Assembly (NCBI GenBank): GCA_019448385.1
Contig: JAGTXO010000005.1
Coordinates: 186,001-250,000, forward strand
Origin: Diacronema lutheri
Taxonomy: Eukaryota > Haptophyta > Pavlovophyceae > Pavlovales > Pavlovaceae
Length of the DNA: 64,000 bases
Reading direction: 5' to 3'
The notes beneath the pieces were generated by a model. The model had not been told where the DNA came from and made no database searches. It was given only the letters and a program-made list of their open reading frames with translations. Position numbers and translations under genes: made by a program. Position 1 is the stretch's first letter, and every line of letters begins with the position of its first letter. Below are positions 9,993 to 21,100 of this stretch, piece by piece.

Positions 9993-11336
9993 CTATTGTG
10001 CACACATCGCAGTCTCGCCGATCCGCCGCTTCCGGTTGCCCGTCAGGTTGGGCCGACACCCGTTTCGCTCCTTGATGCTCCGTGTGAGCTCGGCACGCAG
10101 CATGTTGACCTCGCGGACGCGCGCTCGTCGGTGCGGGCGCGAGCGCTCGAGGTCCTCGCACTCGTTCTGCGGTTCCAGGTCGACCTGCGGCTCGAGCATC
10201 CTGCCGTCAAACTGGTCGGGGCCCTCGACGTCGTTGTGGTCGATGCACCAGTTGTGCAGCTTGGCGCACGCCGTGACGATGCGCGTCGTCCTGGCCAAAC
10301 GTTCGGCGGGGAGCGGCCGCCAAAGGATACCCCAGCGCCGGCACAGCAGCCCGAAGGCGCACTCGATCTCGATGCGCGCGCTCGACTGGAAAAAATTGAA
10401 CGCGTCCTTGTCCGTCGGCAGCGTCACGCCGGGCCACGGCGTGAGCATCCACTGCTGCGCCTCGTACGCGGCGTCGCCGACGAGCATGAAAGGGAGCGGC
10501 GGCGGGTTCATCTCCATGCGCACGCCGAGGAGCGACGCACCGAAGGCGAGCGAGTCCGGGCAGCTGCCCTCCATCCGCGCGTCCATGAAGAGGAAGCGCC
10601 GCCGTGCGTCGCACACGCCTTGGCACACGAGCGCATAGAAGCCCTTGCGGTTGTAAAACTCCTTGACGTGGTCGGTCTGCGAGGCAGGCGGGCAGAGGAT
10701 CTTGACCGCGACCCCGTCGATCGCGCCGAAGATGCCGCGGATCCAGGGGCCCTTCTTGGTGGCAAATTCGTGCTCGAGCGCCTGCAGCTTGTCCACGTCC
10801 CATTCCCACGTGCCGTCCTCGTGCTCGATGAAGAGCGAGTCAAGGTCGACGCGGCGTGTGGCGTGGATGGCGTCGAGCACGGCATCCACCACGCGATAGA
10901 AGGTGCTCGCCACGATGCTGAAGCCGAATCCTATATCGTGATGCGAGCCGCCCGCGAGGTAGCGCAGCGTGACGGCCACCTTGAGCCACACCGGCAGCGC
11001 GGTCTTGCGTCGCTTGGGGAGCTGGGGAGCGAGCGTCTGGCAGAGGTCGTCAAACGCGTCGCGGTCCATCCTGAACATCGTCTTGAACTGCCGCGGCCGG
11101 ATCGCGTCGAAGCGCCGCTTGACGTCGTCGCGATCCGGCCGCGCGCGCGGCGCCGTCGCCGAGCCGTCGTCGTCGCCGGCGGCGGCGCTGCGTCGCGCGT
11201 GCCTGCGGAGCATGTGCAGATAATGCAGGCAATGCAACGCATGCAGGTCGTCTAGAATTTTTCGGACATCCGCCGAGACATCATCGTCGTCGTAGTCCGC
11301 CCAATCGAGCTGGCCGTGGAAGTGCGGCCATGGCAT
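9993..11336 (-). CDS. Harbinger (HARBI1-like, DDE_Tnp_4) transposase
   Basis: 447 aa from the ATG at 11336. The catalytic triad is visible: IFGAIDGVAVKI (first Asp), FMLVGDAAYEAQQW (second Asp) and ARIEIECAFGLLCRRW (Glu). The block VKEFYNRKGFYALVCQGVCD is the conserved NRKGxYS-like motif of the family. The N-terminal half has the helix-turn-helix-like region (FKTMFRMDRDAFDDLC, LKVAVTLRYLAGGS). The frame is intact with no internal stop, so the copy may be recent. The longer frame reaching 11351 opens at a non-ATG codon and is not used. Confidence 0.9.
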   Translation of the reverse strand: MPWPHFHGQLDWADYDDDDVSADVRKILDDLHALHCLHYLHMLRRHARRSAAAGDDDGSATAPRARPDRDDVKRRFDAIRPRQFKTMFRMDRDAFDDLCQTLAPQLPKRRKTALPVWLKVAVTLRYLAGGSHHDIGFGFSIVASTFYRVVDAVLDAIHATRRVDLDSLFIEHEDGTWEWDVDKLQALEHEFATKKGPWIRGIFGAIDGVAVKILCPPASQTDHVKEFYNRKGFYALVCQGVCDARRRFLFMDARMEGSCPDSLAFGASLLGVRMEMNPPPLPFMLVGDAAYEAQQWMLTPWPGVTLPTDKDAFNFFQSSARIEIECAFGLLCRRWGILWRPLPAERLARTTRIVTACAKLHNWCIDHNDVEGPDQFDGRMLEPQVDLEPQNECEDLERSRPHRRARVREVNMLRAELTRSIKERNGCRPNLTGNRKRRIGETAMCAQ

Positions 11337-11541
11337 CGTCGCGCGCCCCAATTATAAACGGTACGAACCGCGCGCTTTGCGGGGAACGGACGACCCCCAG
11401 AAATCGGGCCCAAAAAAACAATTCGCGACGGGCAAATTTTACAGGGAACGCGACGGGCAAAATGTCTCCAGAAAAGCAGAAATTTTCATGTGAAAATTTT
11501 CAGTCCGGGAATGGCAGTCCGGGAGTGGCAGGCCCAGTTTG

Positions 11542-12265
11542 TCACTGAATGCCGGCGACGACCAAGCGGCCGCCTTGGCCGGAGCCAGCGTACGCGTCAG
11601 CCGCCTGACGAGCGAAGCCCTCCAGCTCCATGCCTGGCGGCAGTGAGGAAAGCAGGGCCCATTCTTTGCCGCCGGTGGTGCCGTAGAGCTGCATCTGCGC
11701 GGCGACTTGCGCCACCTCCGTTGGCGTGTTCTATGCCCCCTTGCGCGGCGGCGGCGGCGGCCGCAGCAGGTGCACGGACTGCGAGGGCGCGAGCGACTTT
11801 AAGCTGGCTGTCGCGGCAGGGGTGTGCAAGCAAATAAGGAGGGCCGCGAGAGCGGCACCATGCGGAGCGCACCCTCTGGCCCCTCCTGCGCGGCCTCCTC
11901 CGCAGCGGCATCGTTGCGATAAACTCGTCGCGGTGCGGGCGGTCGTCGGCGCAAACCAAGCAATTGCGCTGTTTCCACCGTGTGGAGTTGCAGTGTTCGA
12001 CGACGAAGCCGCACATCATGCACACCGCTGCCTTGTTTTGCGCAGTCGGCACGCGCTTGATACCTTTCCGGTCGAGGGCGCTTGCGAGCGTCGCGCGTGC
12101 GCGCGCACGCGTAGCTGTCTTGCCCGCCTTGAGGCAGGCCATGCCACCGAGATCCAAGAAGATCGCCTCAAGACCAGAGTCATCCATACTGATGAGGGGC
12201 GTCTTGTGCTTGTCGACCACGGCGCGCAGGCACGCCGACCAGACGGGCGACCCGTTGCGCGGCAT
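11542..12265 (-). CDS. Cysteine-rich orphan gene with duplicated 5' end
   Basis: Not recognised. It starts MPRNGSPVWSACLRAVV and continues through MDDSGLEAIFLDLGGMACL to a possible zinc-binding block: CMMCGFVVEHCNSTRWKQ, then NCLVCADDRPHRDEF. A second coding segment near the end (VAQVAAQMQLYGTTGGKEW through GGRLVVAGIQ, stop at 11542) is in a different frame. It probably follows an intron whose acceptor is near 11731 (CATAG). The first 19 or so codons and the leader recur at 22549-22660, so it may be mobile or part of a dispersed family. It lies just outside the Harbinger element and beside more gtgaaaattttcac palindromes. Confidence 0.45.
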
Positions 12266-12320
12266 GGCTGCCCGCCTGCGATCCGGTGTTTTTCCCTATA
12301 TTCTACGTGCGTACCCACAT
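12205..12320 (-). repeat. Dispersed 5'-gene fragment, copy A
   Basis: The leader and first codons of the cysteine-rich gene. About 60 bp (gaccacggcgcgcaggcacg onward to gcggcatgg) match 22555-22614 with about three mismatches. Upstream, a promoter-like block also aligns (ccctatattctacgtgcgta here, ccctatttacgcgcgta at the other site). Confidence 0.75.
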
Positions 12321-12566
12321 AGGAGACGACTGTGAAAATTTTCACCATTTTCACCATTATTTTTCAGTGAAAATTTCTGGTGAAAATTTTCAGGTGAAAA
12401 GTGAAAACGTCAAAAAACATTTTCACTGAAAATCTCGAACCCTGGACGTGACCCGAGTGCCAGCCACTCGCGCGCTCGCCGGGCCCCGTGCTGATTCGCT
12501 GTCGACCGCACGACTTCAAATCACCGGCGCCCGCCCAAGCACGGTCACGCGTTCGCCCGGCTTTGC
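12266..12566. repeat. AT-rich palindrome cluster in gene-free stretch
   Basis: No gene seen. Positions about 12330-12440 hold repeated, self-complementary gtgaaaattttcac variants, the same sequence family as the ends of the Harbinger-like element at 7340 and 11502. This may be a solo end or a MITE-like remnant. The remainder (12441-12566) is ordinary 3' flank of the coiled-coil gene. Confidence 0.6.
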
Positions 12567-15278
12567 TCAGCCGGCGACGCCGACGTGCACAGCCGCCACG
12601 CCCGCGCCCCCCGCCGCGAGCGCCCGCTGGCGCGCGCGCAGCTGAGCGTCGACCTGCGCGAGTGGATGCGAGTGGGCAGCGGCGGGCGGGCGGGCAAACG
12701 GACACGAGTGCGCGCGCGCGCGCACGGCGCGGCGCGGCGCGGCGCGGCGCGACGGCGCGCCTCAGCGCGCGCGCGCGCAGCGCGCACGCCGCCCAGCGAG
12801 CGGCAGAGCGCGCGCACCTCCCGCCTCGCGCGCTCGAGCTCCTCCTCCAGCTCGGCGGCCGCGGTCGCCTCGGCGCGGCTCGGCCTCGGCGCGCCGCGCG
12901 ACGCCGAGCGCCCGCTCCCACCGCTCGCGCCCGCACCGCCCGCACCCGCACCATGGCGCTGCGCCCGCGCCCACTCCTTGCGCTCGTCGCGCAGCCGCTC
13001 CTTGGCGCGCGCGAGCTCGGCGCGCGCGGCGGAGCTCTCCTTGAGCGCGACGGCGACCTGCGCGCGGGCACGCGCGCGCGCGCATAGGTCGCATTGGGCG
13101 CGGCGGCGCCTCGCGCGCCGCACGCGACAGGCTTTGCGCGCGCAGCCGCTGCACGCGCACCTGGCTCGACGCATCGGCGGCACGCGCCTCGGCCGCGCGC
13201 AGCTGCTGCGCGAGGCGCGCGCCGCTCGCGCTCGCCTCCTTCTCAGCGGCCTCGGCGTGCGCGCGGCGCGCATCGAGCGCGCCGAGCTGCGCGGCGAGCT
13301 CGGCTGCGCGCGCCGTGAGCCGCTCGTTCTCCGCGCGCACTTCGCCGACGAGCGCGGCCGCGCGCTCGGCCGCGCGCTTCGCCTCGAGCCTGTACTTGTC
13401 GCTCAGCGCCTCCTGCGCGCTCAGCAGCGCCTCAAGCTCGGAGAGCGCCTTGGCGTGCGCGTCGCGCGCGCCATCAAGCCGGCGTGCCGCCAACGCCGCC
13501 GCGTCCTCGAGCTGCCGTTGCGCGTCCGCGAGCTCGGCGGCGTGCGCGCGGCGCGCCGCGTCCGCCTCGCGCCGCGTGCCGCCGAGCTCCGCGTCGAGCT
13601 CGGCCGCGCGCGACGCCTCGCGCACGCGCGCGGCGCGCGCGTCCTCGAGCTCGCGCGTGAGCCGCGCGTGATGGCGCGAAGCTTCCGCCACCTGCGAGAG
13701 GAGCGCCGCGCGCTCCGTCTCGAGACCCTCCAGCCGCCGACGCGCCGCGGCCGCGTCGGCGCGCGCGCGCGCGCCCGCCTCGTCACGCTCCCGCTCCGCA
13801 GCGAAGATGCGCGCCATCAAATCGTCGAGCACGTTGGCCGGCACAGCGCTCGCGCCGGCGCCCGCACTCGTCGCCGGCGTGGAGAGCAGCGCGCCGCCGC
13901 CCGCAGGCGCCGGCGTCAGCGCGCCGCGCAGCTGCAGCGCACCGCCGCCGCCGCCCGCCGACGCGGCGGCGAGCGAGTCGCGCCGCCGGTCCGTCTCGCG
14001 CTCGCGGCGCGCGCGGTCGAGGCGGTGGCGCAGCTCGGTGCATGCGTGCTCGAGCGCGCGGCGCTCGTCGGTGAGGTGCTCGACCTGCGCCGCCGCGTCG
14101 CGCCGCGCCGCCTCCGCCGCAGCGTCGCGTCGGCGCCCCTCCTCGGCGACGAGCTCGCGCGCGCGCGCGTCGGCCGCGCCGAGCTGTGCGCGCGCGGCCG
14201 CCTCGCCTTCGCGCAGCGCGTCGCGCTCGGCATGGAGCTCGTCGATGGTCGTGCGCGCTTCGGCGAAGCGCTCGCCCACCGCGCGCTCGCGCAGCTCGAG
14301 CTCGCGCGCGTGCGACTCCACCTCGCGCAGCGCGGCCTCGAAGGCGCGCAGCTCGGCGCGCGCTCCCGCCAGTTCAGCGCCGAGCGCGCGCTCGCGCTCG
14401 GCGGCGGCGTCGAGCTCAGCCTGCAGCTCGGCGAGCTGCTTGCTCGAAACGCCCTCGGTGCCGCGCAGCCGCCCCAGCTCGGACGAGAGCGCGTCGCGGT
14501 CCGCGTGCGCGCGCAGCGTGAGCTCCTGCACGAGCCGCCGATGCTCGAGCAGCGACGCCGCCTGCGCGTCGCGCTCGGCTCGCGCAGCGCGTGCGGCGTC
14601 GGTCGCGTCGCGCGCGGCGTGCTGCGCCTGCGCGAGCTCGGCGCTCGCAAGCGTGAGCTGCTCCTCCAGCTCGCCACGCTCGCGCTCCGCTTCGTCGAGC
14701 CGCAGCGCGCCCTCACGCGCCTCCTCGCGCGCGCCGTCGAGCTGCCGGCGGAGCGCGGCCGCGTCGCCCATGTGCGCCGCCTTCTCGCGCTGAAGGCGGC
14801 CGTGCTCGGCGCCAAGCTCGCGCACCTGGTCAGTGAGTACGTCGTTCTCCGCCATCAGTAGGTCAAGCCGTTGCTGCAGCTCCTGCGACTCCTCGAGCGT
14901 CACACGGCGCGCGAACGCGCCGCCGGCCGCGCCGCCGCCGAGCTCGGCCGCCGTCGCTGCGCCCGAGCTGCCGAGCAACGCCTGGCGATACTCGGTGCGC
15001 AGCCGCTCGTTCTCAGCGACGAGCCGACTCACCTCCGGCTGGAAACGCCCGTTGTCCTCGCGGAGCGACGCGCACGTCGACTCGAGCTCGGCGATCCGCC
15101 GGTCGTACGCGGCCATGAGCGGTGACACGTGCTCCGGGCTTGCCATCCACGGCGGCAGCGTGCCGACGCCGGCGTATTCAGGCACGGACGAGAGGCCGAC
15201 CTGCTGCCGGCCGAGCTCGAGGGTCAGCCGGCGCACTTGATCGCGCAAGAACTCGTTCTCGTCGCGCATCGCCTGCAT
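12567..15278 (-). CDS. Long coiled-coil protein, possibly centrosomal/basal-body
   Basis: Exons 15278-13161, 13057-12788 and 12653-12567 give 824 aa. Apart from a short Gly/Ala/Pro-rich hinge (about residues 410-450), nearly the whole chain is heptad-rich alanine/arginine/glutamate coiled coil. The N-terminus is the distinctive part: MRDENEFLRDQVRRLTLEL, then TLPPWMASPEHVSPLMAAYD and RRIAELESTC. A PPW...SPL.AYD..I..LE signature followed by long coils resembles centriole/cilium proteins of the SDCCAG8/CEP89 kind. I recall this only loosely, so treat it as a hypothesis. Introns have GTGCGCG donors. It shares a 94-bp promoter with a karyogamy gene. Confidence 0.6.
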
Positions 15279-15372
15279 CGCGCGTGCGTCCGATCTCGCC
15301 TTCAAAATGGCGCCATTTTGAACGCGTGGTGGATTTGAAGTTTTGAACCTGCGTGCTGGACGGGCCAACGAT
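15279..15372. promoter_or_regulatory. Bidirectional promoter with perfect 22-bp palindrome
   Basis: The 94 bp between two divergent ATGs contain a perfect palindrome at 15301-15322. Its half-site is TTCAAAATGGC and its centre GGCGCC. The half-site resembles YY1 (AAnATGGC) and the centre E2F-like GGCGCC cores, but neither assignment is proven. No TATA box is visible. Its symmetry and position suggest a dimeric factor controlling both genes. Confidence 0.6.
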
Positions 15373-17272
15373 ATGTCTGTGGCGCTCCTGCTGGCCGCGG
15401 CGAGCGCGAGCTCGTCGGGCTGGTTCCAGCTTGACGCATCCGCGGCGGCGCGCCTCGCTGCAGGCAAGGCGCAGCTGGACGAGCTCCTTGCGGGCAGCAA
15501 GGCGCCGGGCGCGCGCGGGACGCAGTGCTGGCGCGACGCGGTCGGCGCGCTCGAGGGCGGGTGCAAGGCGCTCGACGACGAGCGGCAGAGCCGGCTTGCC
15601 GTGGCGTTCGCCAACTGCCACTTTCTCAAGTCCGGCCTGCGCGCCTACGACTGCGCCGACGATGTGCCGCTTGCGTCGTGCACCGCGCAGATGGCGACCG
15701 AGCACAACGGCATGCCCTTCACGTGCGTGCTGCGCACACGAAGCCCTAGCGCGTCTCGGCAGGGCGCGCTCCTCACGCCGCCCGGCCGCGCGCGCGCGCA
15801 CGCGCGTTGCGCAGCGTGTACACCACATTTTACACGCACGCCGAGTCCATGTGCTTTTACATCCAGGCCGCGGCTTTCCAGTCGCGCACGGAGGCCGCGG
15901 TCTCGTCGCTCCACTCGGCGGTCGAAAGCGCGTCGGGCGCACTCGCGCACGTCGAGGCTTCGGCCAGCCGGATGGGCGCCGCGCTGGGCGAGCTGCGCGC
16001 CGAGGAAGCGGGCAGGTTTGAGGAGACGACCGGAAAACTGCACGGGCTAGCCGCGCTCGCAGGCACATCGGTGGAGGCGATGGGTGCGCGCACGCGCGCC
16101 CGCTTCGCCATCCCCTCGCCTTCACCTGCCCCCCAACAACGGGCGCTTCGACGAGCACCACCGACCCGCGCCCACGAAGCAAGCTGGTGATGCCCATCCT
16201 CTGGGCACGCCAGCCACCACTCTGACGAGGTGGCACGCCCTGCGTCCGCGCGCGCCTCGTGCGCGTCTTCCCGCGCGCGCGTGCGCTCAGCTCGGCTGCA
16301 CGGCGTGCAGGAGGCCTTCGCCGCGCGCCAGTCGGTTGTGCTCTCGCAAATCGGCTCGCTGCTTGACTTCCACGCCGCGCTGCTCGGCGAATTTTTCGAC
16401 GTGAAGGCCATCCTCTTCTACACTGTGCGCATGCGAATGCGCGCCAACCCGCGTGCTGCCGGCCACCCGCCATTCCTCACGCCGCTGCCGCATCGCGCCG
16501 ACTGTGCGCGCACGCCCACGCGCAGGCGACCGTGATCCTCGCGATGCTCCTCTCGTCGACGAAGCGGACCGCGCCGCTTCGCCTGCCCGTTTTTGCCGTC
16601 CTCTCCGCGAACTGGACGCTCGAGCGCGCGCTCGCGCTCTCCGCCGACCTGTCCGATCCGGCGGCCATCGCGCAGCTGCACGCGCGACTGTGGGCGCTGC
16701 GCCGTTTCGCGCTCGGGTGCGCGGCGTGCGTGGGCGTGCGCGCAATGTGGCGCCACGTTGACGCCGAGGTGGCCGTGCGCAACGAGGTGCGCGCGCTCGC
16801 CGTGGAGGTGCGACGCCAGTCGTCTGAAGTGCTCGAGGCGTTTGAGCGCTGCCGCGCTGCCTCGCTCTCGCCGCCTGTGCTCACGGCGCGCCAAGGCGGC
16901 GTCGGCGACAGCGGCGCGGTGTGCGCCGTGCCCGCGGACCCGCTCTCCGCCGCCAAAGCCGATGGCTCGCCTGTCGAAACGCTCGTGAGCCGCTCGCCCG
17001 TCGTCGCCGTGCCGTTTGCGCTCGCCCGCGAGAGCGGCAAACGATGCGCAGGCGCGGACCGCCCCCGCTCGGCCGCGCGGCGCAAGTCGGCTGGCCGCGC
17101 GCGGCGCGAGTCGAGCGGCGCGGCTGCGGGCGCCGGTACGAGTCCTGCGCGCAAAAGGCGCGCATCCGTCGAGCGCGCGCGCACGCCCGCCGCAGCGGAC
17201 GCACACGGCGGCGTGCAGGTGCGCGAAACGCGCTCATCGGCGGCAAAGGCTGCGCGCCGCGCCGCGTTGTGA
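15373..17272 (+). CDS. Nuclear-fusion (karyogamy) protein, GEX1/Brambleberry/KAR5 type
   Basis: Exons 15373-15722, 15815-16083, 16291-16424 and 16526-17272 give 499 aa. The start at 15373 begins a signal peptide (MSVALLLAAASASSSGW). The family's cysteine-rich ectodomain follows in order: CWRDAVGALEGGC, DDERQSRLAVAFANCHF, YDCADDVPLASCTAQM and VYTTFYTHAESMCFYIQ. A helical segment (LHSAVESASGALAHVEAS) comes next, then hydrophobic segments around AILFYTATVILAMLL and LRLPVFAVLSANW. The tail is basic and low-complexity (SPARKRRASVERARTP). In plants, fish and yeast these proteins sit at the nuclear envelope and act in fusion of gamete nuclei. Matches to the conserved cysteines make the family call strong; activity in this alga is inferred. 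Confidence 0.85.
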
Positions 17273-17747
17273 GCGCGGTTGGACTCGGTGGGCATCTGCC
17301 ATCTCTCCGACGACGATGTCATTCTCAGACCATTTGTTTTGGAAGTTCATGACTGTGGCTTCTTCTCAGCGCATGCACATGCAGGCGTGACACGCCACGA
17401 GACCGCTCTCGGGAGGGCGCGCAGGAAGCGCAGCAACGCGCCGCGGGTCACAATGCGGTTGGCGTGCGGTCGTCGGTGGCGTGCGCCGCACGCGACTGGA
17501 GATGTGGGCAGACAAGGTGGGCTGGGTGGCCGCGGTGCGCAGCTGCGGCGCATCCACGTCGGCATCGGCGTCCGAAGAGCCGTGAGGCAGGGCAGGCAGC
17601 TGCTTGGCCGCCTCCCGCCGCACGCACGTGCTTCAGAGCCTGCACGGGGCTCTGCGCCAGGCGCTCGGAGGGCCGGGCCGTGCCGGCTGCACGCGCCGAC
17701 CGACATCGCAGCGTGTGCTTCGGGGTCTTGGCTGGGGTGCTGCGCGA
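17273..17747. other. Convergent intergenic region, no feature seen
   Basis: Lies between the 3' ends of the karyogamy gene (plus) and the KH gene (minus). It has no convincing ORF, repeat or RNA gene and probably holds both 3' untranslated regions. Confidence 0.5.
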
Positions 17748-18092
17748 TCAGCGGCTGCGGCTGCGGCTGCGGCGGCGGCTGCGGCCCGAAGCGTACCGAT
17801 CGCCGTGTCGGCTGCGGTCATCGCGCTCGCGATCGCGCTCGCGGTAACGGTCGCGATCGTAGTCGCGCGAGTAACGGTCGCGGCCCGAGTCGCGCCCATA
17901 GTCGCGGTTGTCCCTGCACGCTCGGCATGGTGCGCGGGGCGGACGGATGTGAGCTCGGCGTGCTCCATCGCACCGACGGCAGCACACGCGCGTTCGAGGC
18001 GCCTCGAAGCCAGAGGGGTGCTTCCTGGGCTTCGGGGTCTTGGCCGGCGCGCGGATGGAGTGCGCGCACGCGCACACTGCGTACAAGGGGGG

Positions 18093-18123
<31 letters not shown>

Positions 18124-21100
18124 GTTGGCGCGGCGCAGCTGCCCTCACCGGTAACGGTCGCGGTCGTCGTAACGGTCGCGGTCGTCGTAACGGTCGCTGA
18201 TGGGGCGGGTCCGAGGCAGAGCGGCGGGTGCGATCGCGCGCAGCAGCATGGAAGGCGACGCCGCGGACGGGGCAAGGTGCGCACGGGCGCGAACGGGTGA
18301 GCGTGCAGTCGGCAGACGCACAAAAGGCGCACCGCTTCGGGCCAGTTGGAGCGTTCCGCGCGCAGCCCGCCCACGCGTGCGCCGCAAGTGGCGCGGTCCG
18401 ACGGCGCGCAATGCGCGCACGCGGCGCGTACCGGCCGCCGTAGCGATCGCGATCGTGTCCGTCGTCCTGCCGCCCGCCGTACCCGCCGGGCGGGCCGGGC
18501 GGGCCGCCGCGCGGGCCGCCGCCGGACTGGAGGCGCGCGTGCTCGCGAATGCGCTCCTCGACCTCCTCGCACGCGTGCGCGCGCGCCTGCGCGTCGTGCC
18601 CAAAGATGAGGAGCGTCTCGTGGTGGCGGCCGCCAGCTGTGCGCGCGCGGACGCGCGCGTGGTGCGTGAGCGGGACGCTGCAATGCGCGCATACCATCGC
18701 AAAGGCGCGCAAGGAGGATGGGGGTAGAGGGGTGTGGGTGGGAGAGCGGGGCGGGGGTGGTGCCAGTTTGCGCGGCGTGCGCGGCGCGCGTACACTCGGC
18801 GGTGGGCGTCGTGGACGAGGTGAAGCAAAAGGTGCCCGTCACGCGCTCGATCTGGCGCAGCGTCTCGCCGCGCGATCCGGTGATGAAGCCTGCGCGGTAG
18901 GAGGCGGTGACGACACGTGGGCGGAGACGATGCGGCGCCGACGAGCAGCGCGAGGCGAACGCGGCGAGGTGGGCAAGCGCGTCGCAGGACGAGGCGGAGG
19001 CGGAGGCGGGTGAACATGACGCGATGGTGCGCAGCGAGAAGGCGAGGCGCCAGCGCGCAGAGCTCTCGAGGTGCCCGGCCCCGCGAGCGAGAGAAGAGAG
19101 CACGGGGGGGAGGGGCGCACAGCAGGAGCAGGCAGGCCACACGCCGCGAGGCGGAAGAGGCGGCAGTCGGCAGAGCGCAAAGGCGGGAAGGCGAAAAGGC
19201 GCACGAGGGCCGAACGAGGACGAGGCGGCAGACGGCAGAGCGCAAAGGCGGGAAGGCGAAAAGGCGCACGAGGGCCGAACGAGGACGAGGCGGCAGACGG
19301 CAGAGCGCAAAGGCGGGAAGGCGAAAAGGCGCACGAGGGCCGAACGAGGACGAGGCGCGCGGCGAGAGAGCGAGAGCGAGAGAACGCAGAGGGGCTGGAC
19401 CGCGCAGACGATGCTCACGCGATTGGGCACCAACGCCGAGAGCGCGCGCTGGAGCCGACGAGGCCAACTGGCGGTGAAGCGAATGCGCGACACTGCGCCT
19501 CACATCCCGCCCTTGCGACCCACCCCCACCCCTTCCCGGCCTGCCCCCCGCCCCGTCCCCACGCCCAGGCGGGTGCACCCGGCGTTGCGCCACGTCGTCT
19601 CCCCACGAGCCGAGCCCAGCTTCACGAGGTCACGAGGCCGTGCGCTCCTCGCGCGAGAAACGCCTCATGTCGCGCGTTGACCGCGTGCGCGTGCGTGCTG
19701 CTGCCAATGAGGGCGTGCGTGCAGCCCCCGGCCCCCTGCGCCTCGATCGCGCCGCGCGAACACGACGCGACGCCCGCCCGCCGCCGCGCGTACCGACAGA
19801 CTGCGGCGGCACCTGCACGGCCGTCACGTCGTCGCGCCCCGCGGGCTCAAAGTGCACCGGACCGGTGCGCTGCTTGAGGAGCAGACGCAGGTAGTCGCGG
19901 CAGCGGCGGCGCTCGGGCTTGAAGCCTGCAGAGGGCGGACGGCCGGGGATTTTGGGAGGCGTGTGTGGTCAAAGGGGGCACGGGTCGCATGCAGCATCGC
20001 CGCGGGGCATCGCGCGGGAAGTCGCGCGCGCGCGCGCGCCGCGCGTGCAGCGGGCGGCCGAGCGCACGCGGGGCTCGAGTTCCCGCGCGCGGTGCACGCT
20101 GGACGCGCGGTCGGCGGTCGGCGCCTACCGGCAATGCAAGCGAGCATGCCCACGTACTCGAGCACGCAGCCCGACGCCTTTGCGAGCTTGCGCCGCGTCG
20201 AGCCCTGCGCGCCAAGCGCGTACGAGAAGTCGTCGTTGGAGAGCGGGATCGTATCGATCGCCCACTCCTGCAGCCGCCGGGGAATGGCCGCGCGCGGGGT
20301 GGGGCGCGCCGAGGGGCGCGGGCGCCGAGCGCGTGATACGGGCGTGAGTGCGCGAGAGAGAGGCGAAGTCCGGCACGCGCGCGTGGGCGGGCGGGGCGTC
20401 GGGGCGGCGGGGGGGGGGGGGGGGGGAGGTCGCGCGCGAGCGGCGCGAGCGGCGGCGCGCGCGCGCGCTCACGCCCTCCGCCGGCTCGACGTCGCCCTTG
20501 AAGCGCTCGCCAACCTTGAGCGTTTCGGGCTGGCCGGCCTCGTTGGCGCGCACAAAGTGGCCGGGCTTCTTGTGCTCGACGGCGCTCATCACCTTGAGCT
20601 CGGCGCCGCGGCGCGCGCGCAGCTCGCCGAAGATCATGAGCCGCTCGCCCGGGCCCGTCTTGCCGCCGCTCGCCATCTTCGCGAAGAACATGAGCGTGAG
20701 CCACTCCTCCTCGATCATGCGCAGCGTCTGGCCCGCGCGGCCCATCACAAACGCGACGCAGTCGTCGGGCACCGTGAGCACGGTCAGGTCGTCGCGCGGC
20801 ACGTCAATGTCGATCTGCACGGGCCCGACGCGCTGCTGCATCACGTAGCGCAGGTAGTCCATCGCCAGCTTGCGCTGCCGCTTGGTCCCCACAACGTCGA
20901 TCCGGTAGTCGCGCTCGTTCAGGTCGATCATCGCGCCGCACGCGCGCTCAATCTTCTTCTTCGTGGCGCCGCCGCGGCCGAGCACGAACGCGGCGTCGTC
21001 GGCTTCAATGTCCATCGACTCCTTGCCACGCGCGCGCGGGTCCTCCTCCTCGTCGTCCATTGCTTCGCGCCGGTCGCCGCCGCCGCCGCGGTCGCGGTCG

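Larger units (their letters stand above)
7340..11502. mobile_element. PIF/Harbinger-type DNA transposon (candidate boundaries)
   Basis: A DDE transposase gene on the minus strand and a second ORF on the plus strand lie between AT-rich ends. A 24-bp sequence beginning tgaaaattttcacatg (7340-7363) is repeated exactly in inverted orientation at 11479-11502, which I take as the terminal inverted repeats. Two-gene organisation with convergent ORFs is typical of this superfamily. No convincing 3-bp target duplication was found, and the left end sits inside a tandem duplication, so the boundaries are provisional. Confidence 0.6.

Noticed and set aside
11490-11837. Plus-strand ORF beside the Harbinger end
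   Set aside because: It overlaps antisense the last exon of the cysteine-rich gene, whose codon texture is better.
12585-14861. 758-codon plus-strand open frame
   Set aside because: It is the antisense shadow of the coiled-coil gene; Arg/Ala-rich antisense frames are expected at this GC content.
20125-20470. C-terminal extension of the KH protein read through the intron
   Set aside because: The segment is Arg/Pro-rich with a long C run and is bracketed by a GTGAGC donor and CTGCAG acceptor that restore the KH frame.
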